A DNA stretch of 64,000 nucleotides from NCBI RefSeq assembly GCF_014171475.1, contig NZ_CP048817.1, positions 2,790,001 through 2,854,000 on the forward strand, read 5' to 3'. A program made the position numbers and the translations under genes. Under the pieces are notes generated by a model. The model was not told the DNA's origin. It saw nothing but the letters and a program-made list of their open reading frames with translations, and searched no databases. This DNA is from Sphingomonas sp. So64.6b. Its GTDB lineage: Bacteria; Pseudomonadota; Alphaproteobacteria; Sphingomonadales; Sphingomonadaceae. Shown here in pieces: positions 43,858-50,547 of the stretch; position 1 is the stretch's first letter; every line of letters starts with the position of its first letter.

Positions 43858-44135
43858 AGTATATCAAAGTTAAATGGATGCACACCTCGCCCGACGATCC
43901 AGTGATGCTTTACAGCGAACTGAATCCGGAGCTTTGGGAAGAGAGAAAAGTTGAGGTTTATGCCGATGGGCGCGCTGATTTTGCCGACAGCGAAGAACAT
44001 TCAGGCAGCACGAAGCTTGGCATAGAGCCGTTCCCGACAATGGAGGAGATTGCCACCGATCCGCAATTTGAACCCGTGGCGATATCGGCTGCGGAGTTTG
44101 AATCTGTGTGGGAGCAGGCAAAGGCAAGAAATTAG
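43854..44135 (+). CDS. Probable immunity protein (DUF6881-type)
   Basis: A 93-residue acidic soluble protein. The start MKYIKVKWMHTSPDDPVMLY and the later VEVYADGRADFADSEEHSGSTKLGIEPFP resemble the DUF6881 group, often found directly after toxin genes. The start overlaps the toxin stop (ATGA). The sequence is clearly lower in GC (about 45-50% here against about 65% nearby), which points to acquisition with the toxin. It should protect the cell from the upstream toxin; this rests on family and context. Confidence 0.78.
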   Translation: MKYIKVKWMHTSPDDPVMLYSELNPELWEERKVEVYADGRADFADSEEHSGSTKLGIEPFPTMEEIATDPQFEPVAISAAEFESVWEQAKARN

Positions 44136-44171
44136 CGATTGGCCTCAATACTCATTCGCTATCGGGCGGGA

Positions 44172-45284
44172 TTAGTCGTGCGCTTTTGGCGTGGGAGAAG
44201 CCGCCTCCGGCACCGTCGCTCCGACGCCGGGCGTCGGTGCGACGGGCGCCGCTGTGGTTGAGACAGGCTCGGCAGGCGCAACCGCCGCGCCGAACGTTCC
44301 GTCAGCCCCAAGTACGGGCACGGCAGGCGGCACGATGGTCCGCGTCACGATGCGATGCCCGGGCCAGTTCGGCCCGTGCAAATGGTCGATCTCTGCCTTG
44401 CGCTTGCGCAGATAATCGTCGCGTGTCGCGGCATAAGGATCATAGGCCGTGTGCAGCACGGTCAGTGTGTCGTCGAACGCCACCCGATAATCCAGCGCGC
44501 TGAGCGTGTTGACCGGCAGAGTGTAATACGCCTTATTGAACGGCGTGCCGATGGTCACCGGCAGGATGAGCCGATCGATCGTGATCCCGAAAAGATCGCG
44601 CAGCGTGGTCGGGCCGACCAGCGGCAGAAAGAAATAAGGTCCCGGTTTCACGCCATAATAACCGAGCGTGTTGGCCAGGCTGTTGGGGCGATGCGGCAGC
44701 TTGAAGGGTTTGCGTTTGGCGATGTCGACCACCCCGGCCAGTCCGACCGTCGAATTGATCGCAAAGCGGCCCAGCGTTTCCGCCGCTTTGCCTGGCTTTA
44801 GCTGCAGCAGATAGTTCAGGAAGATGATCGGCTCCTGAATATGATCAAGGAAATTATGGATGCCGTCGCGCACCGGCTTGGGCAGGCCTTTCTTGTAGCC
44901 CCTGGCGATCGGCGCGACCACAGCGCCATCGAGCGCCTGAACCGCCTTGTAGGACTGCACATTGACCTGTTCCATCGGATCGATCGGCGAACGCCGTCGC
45001 GCCGAGACGAGAATATCTTCATCGACAAGAGGGTCGCCCGGCGGGTTCTGCGCCGTCGCGTCCGCCGGCGCCGCCGGGTCGGGTGCGACCGGGGACTGAG
45101 CCGCGGGGGCCACGGGCGCGGCCTCTGGCGGCGTGACGGGCGCCGCCGGCACGGGAGATTCTGGCGGGGCGGCCGGAGCTTGCTGATCGCTTGCCGTCTG
45201 GACCATGACTGGCGGCAACGGTATTTCGACAGCGGACAATGGCGAATTCGCGAACAGCACCACGGCGCCGAGTATAGGACTCAT
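44172..45284 (-). CDS. mlaA: MlaA (VacJ) family protein with long Pro/Ala N-terminal linker
   Basis: A 370-residue member of the MlaA family, the outer membrane part of the phospholipid retrograde transport system. The start at 45284 gives a hydrophobic signal (MSPILGAVVLFANSPLSAVE) without a clear lipobox Cys. Residues 20-90 are Pro/Ala-rich. The MlaA domain covers 100-310: SPIDPMEQVNVQSYKAVQALDG, PKPVRDGIHNFLDHIQEPIIFLNYLLQLKPGKA, ALDYRVAFDDT. A Pro/Ala tail ends the protein. The family usually is a lipoprotein; lack of the Cys suggests another anchoring or a different N-terminus. Confidence 0.88.
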   Translation of the reverse strand: MSPILGAVVLFANSPLSAVEIPLPPVMVQTASDQQAPAAPPESPVPAAPVTPPEAAPVAPAAQSPVAPDPAAPADATAQNPPGDPLVDEDILVSARRRSPIDPMEQVNVQSYKAVQALDGAVVAPIARGYKKGLPKPVRDGIHNFLDHIQEPIIFLNYLLQLKPGKAAETLGRFAINSTVGLAGVVDIAKRKPFKLPHRPNSLANTLGYYGVKPGPYFFLPLVGPTTLRDLFGITIDRLILPVTIGTPFNKAYYTLPVNTLSALDYRVAFDDTLTVLHTAYDPYAATRDDYLRKRKAEIDHLHGPNWPGHRIVTRTIVPPAVPVLGADGTFGAAVAPAEPVSTTAAPVAPTPGVGATVPEAASPTPKAHD

Positions 45285-45536
45285 TATTTCTTTATCCCCC
45301 GCCGCCGACCGGCTCATCGCTCGTGACGCACGATTCGTTTTCACGAATGCGTCCGCGCGCGACTCAGATATTGGCCCCGCGCCAAGGTTCAATACTCCAA
45401 CCTGTAATAAATAGTTCAAATCGTTTGACGGAGGCGACAATCGGCCGTGCCGTGGGGAGCGACATTGTCGCCCCCACCTCACTCGACGTCGCCGCTCCCG
45501 AGCGCTAGTGAACCGCTATCTGCAAGGGAGATAATG

Positions 45537-46376
45537 ATGGATTCGCTGGTGACGACCGAATGGCTCGCGAACGAAATGGGCGCGAACGACCTGCGTATCG
45601 TCGATGCAACCTATGTGCTGGCCGGCGACAAGCGTAATCCGGCGGCCGAATATGAAGCGGCGCATATCCCCGGCGCGGTGTTCATGGATCTGGCTGAACT
45701 GGCCGACACCAATACCGACCTGCCCTCGATGCTGCCGCCGCCGGAGAAATTCGCCAGCCGCATGCAGTCGCTCGGGCTCGGCGATGGCAGCCGCATCGTG
45801 CTGTACGATGATTCGCCCTATCATACCGCGGCGCGCGCCTGGTTCATGCTGCGCACGTTCGGCGCGCATGACGTTGCCATCCTCGACGGCGGGTTCGCCA
45901 AGTGGAAGGCCGAAGGCCGCGACACGGCGAGCGGCAAGGAACAGCTGCGCCACCGTCACTTCACCGTGTGGGCCGACGACAAGGGCGTGCGCAACATCGC
46001 CCAGATGAAGGCCAATCTCGACAGCGGCGCGGAACAGGTGCTCGACGCACGCTCCGCCGCGCGCTTCACCGGCGCCGAGCCGGATCCGCGCCCTGCAACA
46101 CATGCCGGCCATATCCCGGGTTCGAAGAATTTGCCGCAGGGCGAGCTGTTCAACCCAGACGGCACCTATAAGCAGGGCGAGGCGCTCAAGGCCGCCTTCG
46201 ATGGCGCCGGGATCGATCTCGCCAAGCCATTGGTCACGACTTGCGGGTCGGGCATCACCGCGTCGGTCCTGGCGTTCGGCGCGCATCTGCTCGGCAATGA
46301 GGCGGCGGTCTATGACGGCAGCTGGTCCGAATGGGGCGCCGACAGCTCAACCCCCAAGGCGACCGGCAGCCAGTGA
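45537..46376 (+). CDS. sseA: 3-mercaptopyruvate/thiosulfate sulfurtransferase
   Basis: A 279-residue two-domain rhodanese. The N-terminal domain is inactive (AAEYEAAHIPGAVFMDLAEL), the C-terminal domain has the active loop CGSGIT with persulfide Cys236. CGSG(I/V)T is the type that uses 3-mercaptopyruvate. Start: AAGGGAG lies six bases before ATG 45537 and three before ATG 45534, so MDSLVTTEW is favoured. The stop overlaps the GTG of the next gene, linking it with the sulfur amino acid lyase. Confidence 0.93.
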   Translation: MDSLVTTEWLANEMGANDLRIVDATYVLAGDKRNPAAEYEAAHIPGAVFMDLAELADTNTDLPSMLPPPEKFASRMQSLGLGDGSRIVLYDDSPYHTAARAWFMLRTFGAHDVAILDGGFAKWKAEGRDTASGKEQLRHRHFTVWADDKGVRNIAQMKANLDSGAEQVLDARSAARFTGAEPDPRPATHAGHIPGSKNLPQGELFNPDGTYKQGEALKAAFDGAGIDLAKPLVTTCGSGITASVLAFGAHLLGNEAAVYDGSWSEWGADSSTPKATGSQ

Positions 46377-47575
46377 GCGACGAGACCGGCCGCCCCAAGG
46401 ATGGCGCGACCCGCGTCGTGTCCGCCGGGCGGCGCAAGGAATGGACCGGCGGGGTGGTCAACCCGCCGGTGTGGCGTGCCTCGACCATCTTGTACGATTC
46501 GGTCGCCGAGCTGCGCGAACGCGTGTCGGACACGCATCACCGGCTGTTCTACGGCCGGCGCGGTACGCCGACGCAATGGGCGCTGGCCGATGCGCTGACC
46601 GAACTCGAACCCGGCGCGGAGGGGACTTTCCTCTATTGCTCGGGCGTCGCGGCACTCGCGGCGGCATTGCTCTCGGTCCTGTCGCCGGGCGACGAATTGC
46701 TGCTGGTCGACAGCGCCTATGACCCGACCCGGTCGCTGGCCACCGGCCTGCTCAAGCGCATGGGCATCACCACACGCTTCTACGACCCGATGATCGGCGC
46801 CGGCATCGCCGACCTGATCGGCGATCGGACCCGCGCGATCCTGATGGAAAGCCCGGGCAGTCTGACCTTCGAGGTGCAGGACGTGCCCGCGATCGTCGCC
46901 GCCGCCAAGGCGCGTGGCGTGACCACATTGCTCGACAATACCTGGGCGACGCCGCTGCTGTTCCCGGCGATCGCGCACGGCATCGACCTGAGCGTGCTTG
47001 CCTGCACCAAATACGTCGTCGGTCATTCCGACGTGATGCTTGGATCGGTCACCGCCGCACCAGGCCATTTCGCCAAGCTGCGCGACACCAGTTTCCAGCT
47101 CGGCCAGGTTGCCAGCCCCGACGATTGCTGGCTCGGCTCGCGCGGCCTGCGCACCATGGCGGTGCGGCTCAAACAGCATGAAGCGAGCGCCTTGAAGATC
47201 GCGCACTGGTTACAGGACCAGCCCGAAGTCGCCCGCGTGCTGCACCCCGCTTTGCCCGGCAATCCCGGGCATGAAGTCTTCCTGCGCGACTTCAAGGGCG
47301 CGTCGGGCCTGTTCTCCTTCGTGCTCGACGGCGGCGGCGAAGCGGCCCGCGCCGCGCTGATCGACGGGCTCGAACATTTCGGTATCGGCTATAGCTGGGG
47401 CGGGTTCGAGAGTTTGGCGCTGCCGGTCGATCCCGCTCGCTACCGCAGCGTAACGAAACGCGACGATGCCGGGCCGATGGTCCGGCTGCAGATCGGGCTC
47501 GAGGACGCCGACGACCTGATCGCCGACCTTTCCGACGGCCTGGCCCGGTTCCGCGAGGTCGTTGCGCAGCGGTAA
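46373..47575 (+). CDS. metC: Cystathionine beta-lyase (PLP-dependent)
   Basis: A 400-residue PLP enzyme of the Cys/Met metabolism group, closest by appearance to proteobacterial cystathionine beta-lyase. It splits cystathionine to homocysteine on the way to methionine. The PLP Lys213 is in ACTKYVVGHSDVMLG; YGRRGTPTQWALADALTELE and LYCSGVAALAAALL are family segments. The GTG start overlaps the sulfurtransferase stop (GTGA at 46373-46376), so the two are translationally coupled; a small shift of sulfur flux between them is plausible. Confidence 0.9.
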   Translation: MSDETGRPKDGATRVVSAGRRKEWTGGVVNPPVWRASTILYDSVAELRERVSDTHHRLFYGRRGTPTQWALADALTELEPGAEGTFLYCSGVAALAAALLSVLSPGDELLLVDSAYDPTRSLATGLLKRMGITTRFYDPMIGAGIADLIGDRTRAILMESPGSLTFEVQDVPAIVAAAKARGVTTLLDNTWATPLLFPAIAHGIDLSVLACTKYVVGHSDVMLGSVTAAPGHFAKLRDTSFQLGQVASPDDCWLGSRGLRTMAVRLKQHEASALKIAHWLQDQPEVARVLHPALPGNPGHEVFLRDFKGASGLFSFVLDGGGEAARAALIDGLEHFGIGYSWGGFESLALPVDPARYRSVTKRDDAGPMVRLQIGLEDADDLIADLSDGLARFREVVAQR

Positions 47576-47636
47576 CCAGTGTTGCACTGCGGCCACACAA
47601 ACATTGCTGAATGTTGCTGAACGTCGAATTTTGTTG

Positions 47637-47648
47637 TGCGCTGCAGCA
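47637..47648 (+). promoter_or_regulatory. TGCGCTGCAGCA element upstream of TorF porin gene
   Basis: The same 12-mer as at 41712-41723, here on the plus strand, 120 bases before the porin start. Shared orientation relative to the genes suggests a regulatory or promoter role. Confidence 0.35.
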
Positions 47649-47767
47649 GCTTTCGGCAATTCGATTGCGTCAACGGTCGATTGCGCGGGGTGCCCAAGGG
47701 TGCCTGACAGATGCGACATCCGTCGGACGCAGGGTGTTGGAACCAATCTTTGTTCGAAAGGGTATCC

Positions 47768-49285
47768 ATGCGCCATTTTTCCATGATCAGCCTCAGCGCG
47801 CTGATGATCGCCAGCGCCACGCCGGCATTCGCCAGCGAAACCGCTCCAGCTTCGGCCACTGCCGCGGACACGACCACAACCGTCGTCGATGACACCGCGG
47901 CCGCCACTCAGGACGCCGCGCCGGCCGCCGAACCGGCACCGGCGGCATCGCCCTTCTCCGTCACCGCCAGCGCGACGCTGGTCAGCGATTATCGCTTCCG
48001 CGGCTTTTCACAGACCGGTGAAAATGGCGCGATCCAGGGCACGATCAACCTGAACCACGAAAGCGGTTTTTATGTCGGCACCTGGGGGTCGAGTGTCGGG
48101 TTCGCTGGCCATACCGAGGTCGATCTGTACGGCGGCTACACCAAGACCTTCGGCAAGGTCACGCTCGACGCCGGGCTGCTCTATTATCTTTATCCAAAGA
48201 AGGGCAATGCCGACACCGACTTCTTCGAACCCTATGTCAACGTCAGCACGACGGTCGGTCCGGTTACTGCCAAGGTCGGCGTGAATTACGCATGGGGCGG
48301 TCAGGCCGCATTGGGCGACAATTCGGCGGTCTATCTCCATGGTGACATCAGCACCGCGATCCCATCGACGCCGTTCGGCCTGAACGCGCATATCGGCTGG
48401 GCGAAGAGCGATGCCTTCCCCGGCGGTATCGACGGTAAGGTGCTCGATTATTCGTTCGGTGCGACCGCGGCGTACAAATCGCTCACGCTGGGCGTATCCT
48501 ATGTCAACACCGACGAGACCAATTCGACCTTTGGCGGCCTGATTCCCGGCGGCTACAAGAACTTCATCGGCGCCGATGGCGCGGTGGTGTTCAGCCTGAC
48601 CGCGGCGATGCCGGCGGCCGGTTCGGACACCGACGCCCCTTCGTCGATCAAGATCACCGGCGGCGCCACTCTGGTCAGCGACTATCGTTTCCGCGGCTAC
48701 ACGCAGAATAACGAGAATGCCGCGATCCAGGGCACCATCGTGCTGACCCATGACAGCGGCTTTTATGTCGGCACCTGGGCCTCGAGCATCGGCTTTGCCG
48801 GCAATACCGAAGTCGATCTCTATGGCGGTTATTCGAAGACCTTCAACGGCATCACGCTCGATGGCGGCCTGCTATATTATCTCTATCCAAAGCACGGCAA
48901 TGCCGACACCGACTTCTTCGAACCCTATGTCAATGTCAGCACGACGCTCGGCCCGGTGACCGCCAAGGTCGGCGCAAACTATGCCTGGGGCGGCCAGGCC
49001 GCGCTTGGCGACGCATCGTCGATCTATCTGCACGGCGAACTCAACGCCGGCATCCCGAAAACGCCGTTCGGGCTCAACGCCCATATCGGCTATGCCAAGA
49101 GCGACAGCTTCATGGGCGGTGTGACCGGCGACGTGATCGACTATTCGGTCGGCGCGACGGTGGCCTGGAAGGCGCTGACCTTCGGCGTCTCCTACGTCAA
49201 CACCAACGAGACCAACTTCCTGAACGCCAAGGAAGCACTTGGCGCGGACGGTGCGGCGATCTTCTCGATCAGCGCCGCCTTCTGA
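47768..49285 (+). CDS. TorF family putative porin with internal tandem duplication
   Basis: A 505-residue outer membrane protein. A signal peptide (to about residue 23, PAFAS) and an Ala/Thr/Asp linker precede two copies of a TorF barrel domain, residues about 60-285 and 295-505. Both copies contain the same segments: ATLVSDYRFRGFSQ or YRFRGYTQ, HESGFYVGTWGSSVGFAG, GLLYYLYPK.GNADTDFFEPYVNVSTT, NYAWGGQAALGD and FGLNAHIG. Most sphingomonad TorF proteins have one domain. The protein ends ISAAF with a C-terminal Phe. ATG 47768 is chosen over 47711. Start region carries a TGCGCTGCAGCA element. Confidence 0.87.
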   Translation: MRHFSMISLSALMIASATPAFASETAPASATAADTTTTVVDDTAAATQDAAPAAEPAPAASPFSVTASATLVSDYRFRGFSQTGENGAIQGTINLNHESGFYVGTWGSSVGFAGHTEVDLYGGYTKTFGKVTLDAGLLYYLYPKKGNADTDFFEPYVNVSTTVGPVTAKVGVNYAWGGQAALGDNSAVYLHGDISTAIPSTPFGLNAHIGWAKSDAFPGGIDGKVLDYSFGATAAYKSLTLGVSYVNTDETNSTFGGLIPGGYKNFIGADGAVVFSLTAAMPAAGSDTDAPSSIKITGGATLVSDYRFRGYTQNNENAAIQGTIVLTHDSGFYVGTWASSIGFAGNTEVDLYGGYSKTFNGITLDGGLLYYLYPKHGNADTDFFEPYVNVSTTLGPVTAKVGANYAWGGQAALGDASSIYLHGELNAGIPKTPFGLNAHIGYAKSDSFMGGVTGDVIDYSVGATVAWKALTFGVSYVNTNETNFLNAKEALGADGAAIFSISAAF

Positions 49286-49291
49286 TAAATG

Positions 49292-49335
49292 CCCCTTTCG
49301 CGGATTGCCGGCTTCCCGGCAGTCTGCGGAAGGGG
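49292..49335 (+). terminator. Hairpin terminator after TorF porin gene
   Basis: Outer stem CCCCTTTCGC to GCGGAAGGGG with one mismatch and an inner GCCGG/CCGGC stem, seven bases after the porin stop. Confidence 0.6.
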
Positions 49336-49360
49336 AGTGCGCCCTTCACGCAGTCGTCTT

Positions 49361-49430
49361 ACCCGCGAACGCGGGTATCCCGCTTCTTCTTAGTGCGGGG
49401 CAAGGCAGCGGGATCCCCGCTTCCGCGGGG
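49361..49430. repeat. GC-rich palindromic intergenic repeat
   Basis: ACCCGCGAACGCGGGT (49361-49376) is a near palindrome. A second unit, GCGGGATCCCCGC then TTCCGCGGGGA, follows to 49430. Such ACCCGCGAACGCGGG and CCCCGCTTCCGCGGGG units are typical dispersed intergenic elements of sphingomonads. Confidence 0.5.
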
Positions 49431-49607
49431 ATGACGGAGTAGAGGCCAAGTCACCTTATCCTAACTGCGCACGGCGCACGGCGCCCGGCCCGACTCCGGC
49501 CCACTACCTTTCCCTAGACATCCCCGCACACAGCAAACCCTCCGCCGGTAAGAGCGAAGGGTCACTGGATCATGGGGTCGCGACCGCTCATTCGCGGTCA
49601 CGCGGGA

Positions 49608-50024
49608 TTACGGGTTCGGCGTGGTCGCCCGTGCGTCCTGGCCGTCGCCTTCGGGCGCGGCGACGATGTCGCGAGTCGTGCCGCCCTTGTCGACCACCGT
49701 GGTGCCGGGGTCGCCGACATCGGAACGGATGCCGGTATCGGCCAGATCGCCGCCCGCCGCATCGACCGTCGCGGTTTCCGAAGCGCTACGCGCCGCCGAA
49801 CCACCGAACAGCGCATCCAGCGCCTGGGCATTGGCGCTGCCGGCGGAGACCGGCGCGGCGCCTGGCGCCGGCGGCACCAGCGAGAAGTCGGGCGGGATGA
49901 CCAACGGCGCCTGGCGCGCCACCGCGAATTCGTCGGGGCGGTCGCGGTTGATTCCGGTCGAGCCACATCCGGCCAACAATACCACCAGGCCCAGCCCGGT
50001 TGCGATCGACGCCATCTTACGCAT
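49608..50024 (-). CDS. DUF3035 (BamF-like) lipoprotein
   Basis: A 138-residue lipoprotein with signal MRKMASIATGLGLVVLLAGC (lipidated Cys20) and the DUF3035 start GINRDRPDEFAVARQAPLVIPPDFSLVPP, a family linked to the outer membrane assembly complex of alphaproteobacteria in some reports. The remainder is Ala-rich and low in complexity. The start overlaps the lspA stop by a few bases, so both are translated from one mRNA; lspA processes lipoproteins such as this. The role in barrel assembly is known only for relatives. Confidence 0.88.
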   Translation of the reverse strand: MRKMASIATGLGLVVLLAGCGSTGINRDRPDEFAVARQAPLVIPPDFSLVPPAPGAAPVSAGSANAQALDALFGGSAARSASETATVDAAGGDLADTGIRSDVGDPGTTVVDKGGTTRDIVAAPEGDGQDARATTPNP

Positions 50025-50547
50025 TCAAATTCTCCACTGGAGCTCGTTCGTCGTTCTGCCCCTTGCCGGGCTTATCCCGTACCAGAAGCGCGCGCGCGAG
50101 CAAGACGAGCACCCCTATCGTAATCGCCGCGTCGGCGACATTGAAGACTAAAAAGGGCCGCCACTCGCCGAAATGCAAATCCGCGAAATCGACAACATAC
50201 CCAAAACGTACGCGATCGAGGATATTGCCGATCGCACCGCCAAGCACGAGGCCCAGCGCGACCTGATCCTGGCGGCTCTTTTCGCGCGTCATCCAGATCA
50301 GCACGCCAAGCGCGATCGCCCCGGTCAGCACGACCAGGCCCCAGCGCATCATTTCGCTATCGGCCGGGAACAGCCCGAGCGACACGCCGATATTGGGCAC
50401 GAAGCGCAGTTGGAAGAAGGACGTGATCTCCCGCACCGCGCCGAGATGATTGATGCCGAGCGGCCCGGTGATCATATGCTTGGCCAGCTGATCGACCAGG
50501 AAGACGATGATCGCCGTCACGAAACCGGCGGGGCGGAGCGATTTCAT
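50017..50547 (-). CDS. lspA: Lipoprotein signal peptidase (signal peptidase II)
   Basis: A 176-residue inner membrane aspartic protease that cuts the signal peptide from prolipoproteins. Four predicted helices surround the active site: GGAIGNILDRVRFGYVVDF supplies one Asp (NxxDR) and FNVADAAITIGV the other. The start at 50547 is just after the ileS stop (the genes overlap by 4 bases, 50544-50547). Position after ileS is the standard operon order in many proteobacteria. Confidence 0.97.
   Translation of the reverse strand: MKSLRPAGFVTAIIVFLVDQLAKHMITGPLGINHLGAVREITSFFQLRFVPNIGVSLGLFPADSEMMRWGLVVLTGAIALGVLIWMTREKSRQDQVALGLVLGGAIGNILDRVRFGYVVDFADLHFGEWRPFLVFNVADAAITIGVLVLLARALLVRDKPGKGQNDERAPVENLNA

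Larger units (their letters stand above)
49286..49607. other. Intergenic region with repeat palindromes
   Basis: About 320 bases without a gene between the porin stop and the DUF3035 lipoprotein. It begins with a long hairpin at 49292-49335 (outer arms CCCCTTTCGC and GCGGAAGGGG, one mismatch, inner GCCGG/CCGGC) that can end porin transcription, followed by the GC-rich palindrome set at 49361-49430. The rest shows no clear structure. Confidence 0.6.
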
